From: Acidimicrobiales bacterium
Lineage (GTDB): Bacteria > Actinomycetota > Acidimicrobiia > Acidimicrobiales > Palsa-688
NCBI GenBank assembly: GCA_036378675.1
Contig: DASUWA010000023.1
Location: 62,001 to 126,000, forward strand
Direction of reading: 5' to 3'
DNA: 64,000 nt
Position 1 is the first letter of the stretch. Each line of letters begins with the position of its first letter. This document shows positions 43,599 to 53,744 of this stretch, one piece after another. Both the position numbers and the translations under genes were made by a program. The notes under the pieces were generated by a model. It made no database searches and was not told the DNA's origin. It saw only the letters and a list, made by a program, of their open reading frames with translations.

Positions 43599-44728
43599 TG
43601 GGCTCGGAGGATCAGCGCGCTGCTGAGCGACGACACCAGGACATGCTCGACGCCGGGGACCTGGTTCGCGGCCTGCCCGCGAGCCTGGCGCACCCCTTCG
43701 ATCACCGTGTTCATGCCGTGGATGTAGGCCTCGCCGAGCAGCCCGCCGTGAGTGTTGACGGGCAGTTCGCCGCCGAGGTCGATGGCACCGCTGGCGATGT
43801 AGGAAGCGGCTTCACCCCGGCCGCAGAACCCGAAAGCCTCCAGCACCAGCAGGGCGAGGGGGCTGAAGTTCTCGTAGATCTCGGCGACGTCGATGTCGCC
43901 GGGGCGGAGGCCGGTCTGGCCCCAGAGCCTCGCGGCGCATCGTTGTGCGTCGGCAAAGCCGGCCAGGTCGGGCAGGTAGTAGTTGTTCATAATGCTCGTG
44001 CCGGTGACATGAGCGTCGACCGCGCCCACCACCGAGACCGGTGCAGGCAGATCGGTCGCCCGATCGGCCGAGGTGACGACGATCGCGACTCCGCCATCGC
44101 TTTCTTGGCAGCAGTCGAACAGCCGCAGCACGGGCTCGACGATCCACCTCGACTGCTGATGCTCGTCGAGGGTGATCGGTCGCTGATAGAACCAGGCGTT
44201 CGGATTGGTCGCAGCGTGACGGCGGGCGACGACGACATAGCGACCGAAGTCCTCATTGGTCACGCCGTATTCATGCATGTAACGCCGGAACCAGAGGGCG
44301 TACATCTTCGCCGGTGTGTCGATGCCGTATGTGAAGTGGACGTCGAGCGGGGCTGCCGTCGTACGGCGGACGAGTGGTTGGCCGAACCTCCGGCCGGAGC
44401 GCTCGTTCATGGCTCTATATATGAGGACCGTCCGGGCGGCGCCGGCCGCGATCGCCGACGCTGCGACTTGGACGGTCGCACACGCGGCGTAACCCCCGCC
44501 CGGCACCCGCGACCAGTAATGAAGTTCAGACAAGCCGAGCGCCCGCATCAACGACAGCTCGTCGTTGTCGTCTACCGCGAAGGTGACCAGCCCGTCCACC
44601 TCGGAGGGCACGAGCCCGGCGTCCCGGATCGCGGCCAATCCGGCTTCCGCCGCCAGCTGCAGGGAGCTGCGGCCGGAGTCCTTCGAGAACTCGGTGTGCC
44701 CGATTCCCGCGATCACCGATCCGGTCAT
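43595..44728 (-). CDS. Thiolase-family protein (acetyl-CoA acetyltransferase/SCPx-like)
   Basis: A 377-residue thiolase fold from ATG 44728. VIAGIGHTEFSKDSGRSSLQLAAEA starts the domain. The position of the nucleophile Cys is in GGYAACATVQVAASAIAAG, and NTHGGLLGEAYIHGMNTVIEGVRQ contains the active-site His. This 'lipid-transfer' thiolase class works with a small OB-fold protein, here encoded immediately upstream with a 4-bp overlap. Likely role: retro-Claisen or aldol-type cleavage of a steroid- or isoprenoid-like acyl-CoA side chain. Confidence 0.9.
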   Translation of the reverse strand: MTGSVIAGIGHTEFSKDSGRSSLQLAAEAGLAAIRDAGLVPSEVDGLVTFAVDDNDELSLMRALGLSELHYWSRVPGGGYAACATVQVAASAIAAGAARTVLIYRAMNERSGRRFGQPLVRRTTAAPLDVHFTYGIDTPAKMYALWFRRYMHEYGVTNEDFGRYVVVARRHAATNPNAWFYQRPITLDEHQQSRWIVEPVLRLFDCCQESDGGVAIVVTSADRATDLPAPVSVVGAVDAHVTGTSIMNNYYLPDLAGFADAQRCAARLWGQTGLRPGDIDVAEIYENFSPLALLVLEAFGFCGRGEAASYIASGAIDLGGELPVNTHGGLLGEAYIHGMNTVIEGVRQARGQAANQVPGVEHVLVSSLSSALILRAQ

Positions 44729-45111
44729 GGCGACGCCCGAAACATTGGAATCACCGCGTCGTCCTGGTCGGCGAAGTCGACTTCGACCGGCAGATCCTCG
44801 TACGGTCCTGGCCCCGGCGGGTCGACCAGGTTCGAAACGACTCTGACTCCCTCCTCGAGCTCGACGAGGATCACGACCGTCGGCGGATCCTCCGGCCGGT
44901 TCGGGTGGTGGGACAACATCCAAGAGAGGACCCGACCCCGGCCCGATGAGGCCTCGTAGTCGCTGGACACGGAACCGCAGGCGCCGCACATCGGCACGGG
45001 CGGGTGCCTCCGAGCACCGCAGTCGGCACAGCGCTGGATCACCAGCTGGTGCCGATCGGCCCCTTCCCAGAAGCCGAGCTCGTCACGAGATCTCACCGGG
45101 CGGCTCGGCAT
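44725..45111 (-). CDS. Zn-ribbon OB-fold (DUF35) protein
   Basis: A 128-residue protein from ATG 45111. The N-terminal helix ELGFWEGADRHQLVIQRC leads into a rubredoxin-like zinc ribbon (CADCGARRHPPVPMCGAC: Cys-x2-Cys...Cys-x2-Cys) and then an OB fold (GRGRVLSWMLSHHP...PTVVILVELEEGVRVVSNLV). These proteins bind acyl-CoA and form complexes with SCPx-type thiolases. It is first in the operon OB-fold/thiolase/CoA-transferase. Confidence 0.92.
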   Translation of the reverse strand: MPSRPVRSRDELGFWEGADRHQLVIQRCADCGARRHPPVPMCGACGSVSSDYEASSGRGRVLSWMLSHHPNRPEDPPTVVILVELEEGVRVVSNLVDPPGPGPYEDLPVEVDFADQDDAVIPMFRASP

Positions 45112-45143
45112 CACGCAGGTATAGCAATATCTGTGCGAGCTGT

Positions 45144-45162
45144 GCCACAGTTTCCCTGTGGC
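45144..45162. promoter_or_regulatory. Inverted repeat at the divergent promoter and start codon
   Basis: GCCACAG (45144-45150) and CTGTGGC (45156-45162), a perfect 7-5-7 palindrome in the 46-bp gap between the OB-fold gene and the amidohydrolase gene. The right arm covers the GTG at 45158. This is a candidate operator, or it argues for ATG 45170 as the real start. Confidence 0.5.
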
Positions 45163-46345
45163 GACAGCGATGAAGGGCCTGTGCATTATCGACGCCGACA
45201 CTCACCTGACCGAACCCCACGACATGTGGACGTCCAGGGCGCCGGCGTCGATGCGCGAAAGGGTTCCGAGGGTAGTGGACGTAGATGGGATACCGACCTG
45301 GGTCGTTGACGGGGTTCGGATCAACCCGGCACTTGCCAACGGCGTCATCAACACCGAAGGGGTGAAGGTCCGGGGCACCCGCTTCTTCGGATGGACCATC
45401 GATCAGGTTCATCGCGGCGCCCACTCCGTGCCTGAACGCGTTGCGATGATGGACGAGCAAGGCATCTGGGCCCAGATCGTCTACCCGAATGCGTTCGGCT
45501 TAGGAACCCAGCAGTTCATGAGCGTGGTCGACGAGGATCTCCGCCTGCTCACGGTCCAGATCTTCAACGACGCAATGGCTGACATGCAGGACCAGTCGGG
45601 CGATCGCCTTTTCGGGATGGCCGCCTTGCCGTTCTGGGACATCGGTGCCTGCCTCGCCGAGGTCAACCGCATTCACGAGCGCGGCATCCGGGGGATCAAT
45701 CTGACCTCCGCGCCGCACGAGCACGGAATACCCGACCTCGGCACGGCGCACTGGGATCCGCTGTGGGAGATGTGCAGCGATCTCGGGTTGCCGGTCAACT
45801 TCCACATCGGGGCAGCTGTATCCGACATGTCCTGGTTCGGATCGGTGTGCTGGCCGTCGCTCGGGATGAACCAGAAGCTGGGGTTGGGTTCGGCGATGCT
45901 CTATCTCAACAACGCCGGCGTTTTTGGCAACCTGATCTACTCCGGTGTGCTCGAGCGCCACCCGGACCTCCAGTTCGTGTCGGTGGAGAGTGGCGTCGGG
46001 TGGATCCCGTTCTTCCTGCTGGCACTCGATTACCAACTGGGAGAGATGAGCGCGAGGTCGCTCGAGCATCTGTCGATGCTCCCGTCGGAGTACTTCCGCC
46101 GGCAGGTCAACGCCTGCTTTTGGTTCGAGACCACCGGGATAGACCGGGCGATCGAGACCATCGGCTACGAGCATCTCCTTTTCGAGACCGACTTCCCGCA
46201 CCCGACCTGTACATATCCCAATGGCGTGGAGATGGCGGCGGAGGCGCTGGCTGGAGTTGACGATGATGTACGGCGCGCGGTCATGGGCGGGAACGCGGCC
46301 CGGCTGTACCGGATCAAGACTTCCGAGGGAGTCCTAGGGAGTTAG
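45158..46345 (+). CDS. Amidohydrolase-family metal-dependent hydrolase/decarboxylase
   Basis: A 395-residue TIM-barrel protein of the amidohydrolase_2 group (ACMSD-like). The DxH motif is in IDADTHLTEP (Asp14, His16). NFHIGAA supplies a third His, and HLLFETDFPHP carries the catalytic Asp near the C terminus. It hydrolyses or decarboxylates a ring-derived acid; the context suggests catabolism of a cyclic compound with the CoA-transferase/thiolase operon. GTG 45158 or ATG 45170 is the start. The end overlaps the convergent AhpD-like gene by 4 bp. Confidence 0.9.
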   Translation: MATAMKGLCIIDADTHLTEPHDMWTSRAPASMRERVPRVVDVDGIPTWVVDGVRINPALANGVINTEGVKVRGTRFFGWTIDQVHRGAHSVPERVAMMDEQGIWAQIVYPNAFGLGTQQFMSVVDEDLRLLTVQIFNDAMADMQDQSGDRLFGMAALPFWDIGACLAEVNRIHERGIRGINLTSAPHEHGIPDLGTAHWDPLWEMCSDLGLPVNFHIGAAVSDMSWFGSVCWPSLGMNQKLGLGSAMLYLNNAGVFGNLIYSGVLERHPDLQFVSVESGVGWIPFFLLALDYQLGEMSARSLEHLSMLPSEYFRRQVNACFWFETTGIDRAIETIGYEHLLFETDFPHPTCTYPNGVEMAAEALAGVDDDVRRAVMGGNAARLYRIKTSEGVLGS

Positions 46346-46815
46346 GCAAACTGTCCCGGCTGGTAGTCGCCCGCAGGTTGCCGAACCATGACGTTGAGGC
46401 GGTTGTACGCGTTGATGACGGCTATGACCGCAACAAGGGCCCCCAGTTGTTCCTCGTCGTAATGCTTGGCCGCGTTCGCCCACACCTCGTCGGGGACGCC
46501 TCCCGCTGCGTCGGCGATCCGGGTTCCCTGTTCGGCCAGCTCGAGGGCGGCGCGCTCGGCCTCGGTGAAGACCGTTGCCTCCCTCCACGCCGCAACCAGG
46601 TTGAGCCGAAGCTGAGTCTCGCCGGCGTCAAGGGCGTCCTTGGTGTGCATGTCGGTGCAGAAGCCGCAGCCGTTGATCTGGCTCGCCCGAAGCTTCACCA
46701 ACTCTTGAGTCGCGGCCGGAAGGGTCGACTCGGTGAGGACTCGACCTGCGGAGTTGAGGTACTTGCCGAACTTCATGGCGAGGCTGTTCTCGAAAAGGTT
46801 CATGCGAGCGTCCAT
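46342..46815 (-). CDS. AhpD-like carboxymuconolactone decarboxylase family protein
   Basis: A 157-residue all-helical protein from ATG 46815 with AGGAGA upstream. The AhpD redox motif Cys50-x2-Cys53 with His57 (NGCGFCTDMH) is complete, followed by AAWREATVFTEAERAALELAE. A peroxidase or redox-carrier role is expected. In the gap to the divergent VOC gene (216 bp) lies GTTGTGACAAC (46881-46891), a small palindrome. Confidence 0.9.
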   Translation of the reverse strand: MDARMNLFENSLAMKFGKYLNSAGRVLTESTLPAATQELVKLRASQINGCGFCTDMHTKDALDAGETQLRLNLVAAWREATVFTEAERAALELAEQGTRIADAAGGVPDEVWANAAKHYDEEQLGALVAVIAVINAYNRLNVMVRQPAGDYQPGQFA

Positions 46816-47031
46816 GGTTGTCTCCTGTGTCGACTCGTGTTGGGGGTCGGTCTGCCACGTTTGACGACATACGGTCCTCTGTTGTGACAACGTTGGAGGC
46901 GTTCCAGCCGAGTGCGAATCATGGCTGCCAGCCGAATGCAAGGGGGAACCTCCATGAGTAGAGACGCGCGATGAGCTACGGGCCCGAGTTCCGTCCAACC
47001 AGGTGAGACCGTCGCGCGAAGGAGAACCGCC

Positions 47032-47505
47032 ATGCCCAAGATCACGCCCTTCCTGTGGTTCGATAACCAAGCCGAGGAAGCCGCTAGCTACTACGTTTCC
47101 ATCTTCAAGAACTCCCGGATCCTCGCCGTGCAGCGCCAGGGAGAAGGAGGCCACGGCGAACCCGGATCGGCGCAAACGGTCAGCTTCGAGCTCGACGGCC
47201 AGGAGTTCACCGCACTCAACGGAGGGCCGCAGTTCCGCTTCAACGAGGCGGTCTCGTTCGTGGTGCCGTGCAAGAACCAGGAGGAGGTCGACGAGTACTG
47301 GGAGCGCCTGAGCGACGGTGGTGAGGAGGGTCCCTGCGGCTGGCTCAAAGACCGCTTCGGGCTCTCCTGGCAGGTTGTCCCGGATCGGCTGATCGAGCTG
47401 CTCGGCGACCCCGATCCGGCGCGCTCGCAGCGGGCCTTCCAGGCGATGATGCAGATGAGGAAGATCGATATCCGGGCGCTGGAGGACGCAGTCGCGGGTG
47501 GGTGA
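47032..47505 (+). CDS. VOC-superfamily protein (PhnB-like)
   Basis: A 157-residue protein starting MPKITPFLWFDNQAEEAASYYVSIFKNSRI, the signature of PhnB-like '3-demethylubiquinone-9 3-methyltransferase' VOC proteins, followed by FELDGQEFTALNGGP, SFVVPCKNQEEVDEYWERLSDGG and CGWLKDRFGLSWQVVP. Despite the old name, no methyltransferase activity is expected. Start ATG 47032 with AAGGAGAA. Confidence 0.9.
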   Translation: MPKITPFLWFDNQAEEAASYYVSIFKNSRILAVQRQGEGGHGEPGSAQTVSFELDGQEFTALNGGPQFRFNEAVSFVVPCKNQEEVDEYWERLSDGGEEGPCGWLKDRFGLSWQVVPDRLIELLGDPDPARSQRAFQAMMQMRKIDIRALEDAVAGG

Positions 47506-47531
47506 CCCCGGCTTTGAAGTAGGTACACTGC

Positions 47532-49339
<1,808 letters not shown>

Positions 49340-49343
<4 letters not shown>

Positions 49344-49759
49344 GGACCGAAGCCAGCTTGCTGTCGTCGCGCCCGTCGAAACGGCAGGTTAATCCGTGGT
49401 TGTGGCAGGAGAAGTACGGCTTCTCGCAGGCTTGGAGGGTTGAGGATGCCCAGACTGTCGTGTTCCTCTCGGGGCAGGGTCCAGTGTTGCCCGACGGTCA
49501 CGTGCTCGAGGGAAACTTCGAAGAACAGGCCAGGCTCGCGTTCGAGAATCTCAAGACAGTTCTCGAGCAAGCAGGCGTTGGATTCGAATCGGTCGTGAAG
49601 CTGACGGCCTACTTCACCGACGTGTCGAACCTTCGAACTTTCTCTCGAGTCAGGAATGAATTCATCAGCGGTGACCCGCCGGCCTCAACCGTCGTGGAGG
49701 TTGCAGCACTTGCGCTTCCGGGGATGACCATAGAAGTGGAAGCGATAGCGGTTAGCTAG
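49340..49759 (+). CDS. Rid-family protein without the catalytic Arg
   Basis: A 139-residue YjgF/RidA-fold protein (NPWLWQEKYGFSQAWRV..., LSGQGPVLPDG, FEEQARLAFENLKTVLEQAG, VVKLTAYFTDVSNLRTFSRVRNEF). The Arg of the family's PPARSxVEV is missing: the sequence is PPASTVVEVAALALPG. Imine/enamine deamination is therefore unlikely, and it belongs with Rid subgroups of unknown activity. TTG 49340 overlaps the monooxygenase stop. Coupling to the BVMO suggests it handles a product of that reaction (inference). Confidence 0.82.
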
Positions 49760-49769
49760 CTGAAACCGC

Positions 49770-50213
49770 TCAAGTCGGCGGTACATCGAAAGCGAAGTAC
49801 TGAACCTCGATCATCATCGGCAGGAGGTAGCCAACGTAGAAGTTGGTAATCGAGAGGCCCGGATGCTTCTCGACTTTCTTGTCGATGATGTCTACGCGCT
49901 GATCACGGGTCCGGTACTCGATTGCACGGTCGTAGAAGAGGTCCAGCTCCTCTTCGCTGCCGACCCCGAGGCCGAAATGGTCCAGACGTGGCGCGCGCAT
50001 CGGATTGTCGTCAGCGATCAGGAAGACAAACTGATCGATGGTATGCGCGCCCAGAACAAGCTTCTCGCGGTCGACCGTCTCGGTAGGGTACTCGTGCCAT
50101 CCGAAGACTTCCGAGTAGAAGTCGACGATTTCGCGCCTTCCATCCTCGGCCAAGAGGTCGGCTGGAACACTCATGGCGACGTGGTTGAACCGGGGCTGTC
50201 CTGGCTTAGGCAT
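49770..50213 (-). CDS. VOC/glyoxalase-superfamily protein
   Basis: A 147-residue two-module VOC protein: FNHVAMSVPADLL...EIVDFYSEVFGWHEYPTE, then LDHFGLGVGSEEELDLFYDRA and a C-terminal NFYVGYLLPMMIEVQYF. Possible metal ligands are His12, His near LDHF and Glu at IEVQY. Function unknown. It lies 12 bp after the DUF3052 gene on the same strand. Confidence 0.85.
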   Translation of the reverse strand: MPKPGQPRFNHVAMSVPADLLAEDGRREIVDFYSEVFGWHEYPTETVDREKLVLGAHTIDQFVFLIADDNPMRAPRLDHFGLGVGSEEELDLFYDRAIEYRTRDQRVDIIDKKVEKHPGLSITNFYVGYLLPMMIEVQYFAFDVPPT

Positions 50214-50225
50214 GGCGTCTCACCG

Positions 50226-50696
50226 TCACTTTCCTGGACCCAGAGTTTGCTTCGTTCGCACTTGATTGCGGGCATGCGGGCGCAGCTCCTTACGAAGAAC
50301 GAGCTTCAACGCGGACCAGGTGTTGTCGATGGCGCAGACCTTCACGTCCACCCAGCCGATCGGCAGGGCGACATCCCGTACCGCGCGCTCGGTCATATCT
50401 GAAGCAATCTTCGACGCTTTCTTCGGCCACGCCACCCAGAATGCGCCCTCGGGAGGCAGGTTTGTGACCAACCATTGGATGTTGCGGGCCAGATGCTCGC
50501 GCTCCTTCACGAATCCTACGATGAGGTCTACCCGTTGACCGCGTCGCAGTCCATGCTGGATCGCGACGTCGTCGGGCAGCAGGCCGAGTGTCGCCTCGAA
50601 CCCCTCGGGAGCGTGGAGGAGCGCTACGTGCATGCCGGGCTTGATGCCAAGTTTCTTGGGTAGCGGGGTTCCCGAATATCCCGCAGTTGACTCCAT
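50226..50696 (-). CDS. DUF3052-like protein
   Basis: A 156-residue protein from ATG 50696. It has the pattern GYSGTPLPKKLGIKPGMHVALLHAPEGFEATLGLLPDDV, then LARNIQWLVTNLPPEGAFWVAWPKKASKIASDMTERAVRDVALPIGWVDVKVCAIDNTWSALKLVLRKE, which matches the actinobacterial DUF3052 family. No biochemical function is known. It sits after the truncated DJ-1 gene and before the VOC gene. Confidence 0.82.
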   Translation of the reverse strand: MESTAGYSGTPLPKKLGIKPGMHVALLHAPEGFEATLGLLPDDVAIQHGLRRGQRVDLIVGFVKEREHLARNIQWLVTNLPPEGAFWVAWPKKASKIASDMTERAVRDVALPIGWVDVKVCAIDNTWSALKLVLRKELRPHARNQVRTKQTLGPGK

Positions 50697-50729
50697 TGCC
50701 TGATGATATTTCCGCGGCACGTTGGTCGG

Positions 50730-51203
50730 TCAGACCGGTGGCTCGGGGTCGTATTGAATGAACTTCCGTACGTCTCGGGCCCGATCCTCGCTCGCCAAGC
50801 GGCGGACGAGGTGCAGGGCCATGTCTATTCCCGCAGATACTCCTGATGACGTGATCACATCTCCGTCGCCGACGAATCGCTCATTCGGGCGTACGTCGAT
50901 GGAGGGGTCAATTCGGGCGAGAAGTTCGAGGGAGGCCCAGTGGGTCGTTGCGGGACGATTCTTTAGGAGGCCTGCGGCTGCTAGAACGAGCGAGCCGGTG
51001 CAGACGCTTGCCACTATGGCGACCTGTTGCCGCTGGTCGTTTAGCCAATCGAGCTGCTCGCGGTCCGTCAGCTGTGGGCGTGTTCCCCGCCCGCCGGGGT
51101 AGATGAGGACTTCCAACGGCGGCGCGTCGAGATACACCGACTTCTCCCGGGCGCCTAACCCCGCGCGGAACCTAGGCCTGATTGACCAGCCCGGGCCATG
51201 CAA
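50730..51203 (-). pseudogene. DJ-1/PfpI (GlxA-like) protein, N-terminally truncated
   Basis: The C-terminal two thirds of a DJ-1/PfpI domain is intact. LEVLIYPGGRGTRPQL, the nucleophile elbow VASVCTGSLVLAAAGLLKNRPATTHW and VITSSGVSAGIDMALHLVRRLASEDRA are all present. The first beta-alpha-beta part (about 55-65 residues, normally LFDGxxxLDxxGPxEV) is missing: upstream sequence is the 3' end of the TetR gene. The frame opens at 51203 inside tetR, with GTG 51137 a possible start. Probably a deletion remnant, less likely a short functional protein. Confidence 0.6.
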
Positions 51204-51738
51204 GGGCCAAGATTCGATCCGCGGCGGCCGGGCTGTTCTGGCGGTGCCCGACGATCAGCCGCAACCAGAGTGGCGCGTACAGAAGGTCCACTGCGTCCTC
51301 TACGTCGAGGTCGGGGCGGAGCTCTCCGGTCCTTTTGCCTTCGGCGAGGGTGGCTGCGCCGCGCGCGCGGCGGTGCGCGAAAAACCGGTCCCGGAAGTCC
51401 TCTGCCAGCGCCGGGTCGCCCTGTGCGTCGGCCACGACTTCACGTATCAGGTCACCGTTGTGTGAGCTGAACATCGTTGCCACTCGGCGCATCTGGATTC
51501 GGATCGCTTCGTAGGTGGATTCGGGCAGGTGGGCGGGGACCGGATCGGTGATCTCGGCGAGAGCGTCCATGATCACAGCCGACTTCGAGGGCCACCACCG
51601 GTAGATGGTCTGCTTGCCAACCCCCGCCGCGGCAGCGATCTCGTCGACACTTACCGCCCTGGGACCCCGCTCGGACACCAGGTCTCGGGCGCTGTCGAGC
51701 ACCCTTCGTCGGGCCTCCGGGTCCCGGGTTCGCGCCAC
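51172..51738 (-). CDS. TetR-family transcriptional regulator
   Basis: A 188-residue regulator. HTH: RRRVLDSARDLVSERGPRAVSVDEIAAAAGVGKQTIYRWWPSKSAVIMDAL, then the ligand domain with ATMFSSHNGDLIREVVADAQGDPALAEDFRDRFFAHRRARG, a common actinobacterial subgroup (TetR_C, AcrR-like). GTG 51738, 41 bp after tag on the same strand. Two GAGAC...GTCTC repeats in the tag/SDR divergent gap are a good candidate for its operator. Confidence 0.9.
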   Translation of the reverse strand: MARTRDPEARRRVLDSARDLVSERGPRAVSVDEIAAAAGVGKQTIYRWWPSKSAVIMDALAEITDPVPAHLPESTYEAIRIQMRRVATMFSSHNGDLIREVVADAQGDPALAEDFRDRFFAHRRARGAATLAEGKRTGELRPDLDVEDAVDLLYAPLWLRLIVGHRQNSPAAADRILALAWPGLVNQA

Positions 51739-51779
51739 CGATCAATCCTGAGGGGGACGACGGATTGCCCGAGTTCGAG

Positions 51780-52406
51780 TCACTTCTTGCTCCGCGGGGT
51801 GCGGAGAAAGGCCTCTCGTTGCTTCTCCGTGATCGCTCGCCAGTGGCAGCCATCTAAGTGGTCGTTGACGACTCCGAGTGACTGCATGGCCGCGTAAACC
51901 GTGGTCGGACCGACAAACGAGAAGCCATTACGCCGCAGAACCGAGGACAAGGCTTTCGACTCGGGCGTCGATGATTGGAGATCACCAATTCGTCGCGGCG
52001 CCTTTTCAATACGTGGGCGGCGCTGCCATACCAGGTCCGCCAGGGATATTCCTTGTTCGCGAAGCGCGATGGTGGCTCGTGCGTTGGCGATGGTTGCGTT
52101 GATCTTGGCTCCGTTTCGCACTATCCCCGGGTTGCTGAGCAACCTGTCGACTTCAGCGTCCCCGAACTTGGCCACCACCGCCGGGTCGAACGAGGCGAAC
52201 GCCTCGCGGAATGCCTCTCGCTTTCGCAGGATCGTGAGCCAGGAAAGGCCGGCTTGGAAGCCTTCCAGGCACAGCTTCTCGTAAACCGCGTCGTCGTTGC
52301 CGACTGGGCGCCCCCACTCGTCGTCGTGGTAGGCCCCGAGCTCCGGGGGTGAGGTGCCCCAGACGCACCGCTGCAGGCCGTCATCGCCAAGGACTAAATC
52401 TTTCAA
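51780..52406 (-). CDS. tag: DNA-3-methyladenine glycosylase I
   Basis: A 208-residue HhH-GPD enzyme that removes 3-methyladenine from alkylated DNA. RCVWG and YHDDEWG start the protein, LEGFQAGLSWLTILRKREAFREAF is the helix bundle with the usual substrate-pocket residues, and the zinc site His/Cys lies in VNDHLDGCHW. Length and order are normal. ATG 52406; divergent from the SDR gene at 52558. Confidence 0.95.
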   Translation of the reverse strand: MKDLVLGDDGLQRCVWGTSPPELGAYHDDEWGRPVGNDDAVYEKLCLEGFQAGLSWLTILRKREAFREAFASFDPAVVAKFGDAEVDRLLSNPGIVRNGAKINATIANARATIALREQGISLADLVWQRRPRIEKAPRRIGDLQSSTPESKALSSVLRRNGFSFVGPTTVYAAMQSLGVVNDHLDGCHWRAITEKQREAFLRTPRSKK

Positions 52407-52483
52407 GGCATCTCCGTCTCTGTGCGACTCACTCGCGACCTCGCTACCCAGTCCCGTCCAACTCTAGCTGGACCCCCCGGAAT

Positions 52484-52527
52484 ACGAGACACCCGGTCTT
52501 TGTTAGAGATAACGAGACAAGCGGTCT
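52484..52527. promoter_or_regulatory. Twin operator-like repeats between tag and the SDR gene
   Basis: Two 16-bp copies of ACGAGACA-NN-CGGTCT, at 52484-52499 and 52512-52527, spaced 28 bp start to start. Each is an imperfect palindrome of GAGAC/GTCTC halves; the second is perfect (GAGACAAGCGGTCTC). The size and symmetry fit a TetR-family site, and a TetR gene lies two genes away. Confidence 0.65.
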
Positions 52528-52557
52528 CACTATCTGTCTTGCTAAAGAGGAGCTGAC

Positions 52558-53304
52558 ATGGCTGATCTGACCGGCAGAACTGCACTAGTCACGGGCGCCA
52601 CCAGCGGAATCGGGAAGGCCACTGCAATCGCCCTGGCCGAAGCCGGAGCTACGGTCGCGGTGAGCGGCCGAGACAAGGACAAGGGGCAGGGTGTGGTCGA
52701 GGAGATCCGCTCGGCTGGAGGTTCAGCGGTGTTCGTGGCTGCCGATCTGGCAGATGCCGAAGCTGCCCTTGACCTCGCTGCTCGTGCCAACGAATCCCTG
52801 GGCGGCCGGGTGGACATCTTGGTCAACAGCGCGGGCATCTTTCCCTTCGGTCCGACCGACTCCATCGACGAGCCCACTGTCGATGCCGTCTACGCCTTGA
52901 ACGTCAAGGCTCCCTGGTTCCTGGTCGCCGCGATCGCTCCGGGGATGGCTGCTCGAGGTTCGGGGGCGATCGTCAACGTGTCGACGATGGTCGCCCAGTT
53001 CGGGGCCGAGGGGATGGCGCTGTACGGGTCGAGCAAGGCCGCGGTGGAGCTGCTGACCAAGGCCTGGGCGGCGGAGTACGGCCCCAAGGGCGTGAGGGTG
53101 AATGCCATAAGCCCTGGTCCCACCCGCACTGAGGGCACCGCCGCGATGGGAGAAGCTCTCGATCAGCTCGCATCACTTGCGCCCGCCGGTCGCCCGGCCA
53201 CCCCGGAGGAGATCGCCGCGGGAATCGTGTTCCTCGTCAGCGACGAGGCGAGCTTTGTCCACGGAGCCGTGCTCGCGGCCGATGGCGGGCGCGCGGCTAC
53301 CTGA
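52558..53304 (+). CDS. SDR-family oxidoreductase
   Basis: A 248-residue classical SDR: TGATSGIG (12-19), NSAG in place of NNAG (90-93), Ser142, Tyr156, Lys160 (YGSSK), and the ending FVHGAVLAADGG. ATG 52558 is preceded by AAAGAGGAG. It is likely controlled by the twin repeats just upstream. Substrate unknown. It ends 9 bp before the convergent ArsR-type gene. Confidence 0.9.
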   Translation: MADLTGRTALVTGATSGIGKATAIALAEAGATVAVSGRDKDKGQGVVEEIRSAGGSAVFVAADLADAEAALDLAARANESLGGRVDILVNSAGIFPFGPTDSIDEPTVDAVYALNVKAPWFLVAAIAPGMAARGSGAIVNVSTMVAQFGAEGMALYGSSKAAVELLTKAWAAEYGPKGVRVNAISPGPTRTEGTAAMGEALDQLASLAPAGRPATPEEIAAGIVFLVSDEASFVHGAVLAADGGRAAT

Positions 53305-53313
53305 TCGGCGTGA

Positions 53314-53676
53314 TCAGGTGGGCGCCGGGCTAGCGACCAGGTCGAGGAGGTACTCGATGCTTGGGTCGGCTATGCGGTAACGGACGACGCGCCCGTCTCT
53401 TTCGGTGGTGACCGCCTGGCTCGCTCGCAGGTGACGGAGGGCTTGGGATGTGGTGTCGTCGTTGAGGTCGGCCGCCGCGGCGAGGTCGGAGACGCTGATC
53501 GGACCCGCGACCTTGATGCACGTGAGCACCTTCAGGCGAGTCAAGTCCGCCAGCACCGAGAAGCGGTTGGCCCAGTGAAGGATGGCCGCCTGGTCTTCGA
53601 GGGCCTCGATCGCGGAGCAAACACGGTTGCCGTCGATGACCCTTCTGTGCGCTCGCTCCGGGGGTACCAGGTGCAT
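53314..53676 (-). CDS. ArsR-type winged-helix regulator, candidate metal sensor
   Basis: About 120 residues from ATG 53676; GTG 53703 is in frame. The wHTH is FSVLADLTRLKVLTCIKVAGPISVSDLAAAADLNDDTTSQALRHLRASQAVTTERDGRVVRYRIAD. Candidate ligands are one Cys before the HTH (NRVC), one inside (VLTCI) and a His (ILHW). It is divergent from a cobalamin riboswitch and a Ni/Co transporter, so it probably senses cobalt or nickel, in the manner of NmtR/KmtR (inference). A perfect palindrome lies at its promoter. Confidence 0.75.
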   Translation of the reverse strand: MHLVPPERAHRRVIDGNRVCSAIEALEDQAAILHWANRFSVLADLTRLKVLTCIKVAGPISVSDLAAAADLNDDTTSQALRHLRASQAVTTERDGRVVRYRIADPSIEYLLDLVASPAPT

Positions 53677-53702
53677 GCTCCAGTATCCCAAACCGGCGCT
53701 CA

Positions 53703-53720
53703 CCTGATCGTCTGATCAGG
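53703..53720. promoter_or_regulatory. Palindromic operator candidate for the ArsR regulator
   Basis: CCTGATC-GTCT-GATCAGG, a perfect 7-4-7 inverted repeat, followed by a related half, CCTGATCGTCGATCG (53729-53743). They flank a TTGACT (53722-53727) that can be the -35 of the riboswitch transcript, with TTAGGG as a poor -10 about 16 bp later. Binding here would control both directions. Confidence 0.6.
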
Positions 53721-53744
53721 CTTGACTCCCTGATCGTCGATCGT

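Noticed and set aside
43598-44959. Plus-strand ORF of 453 codons
   Set aside because: Antisense of the thiolase gene, which has a complete family sequence and coupled neighbours.
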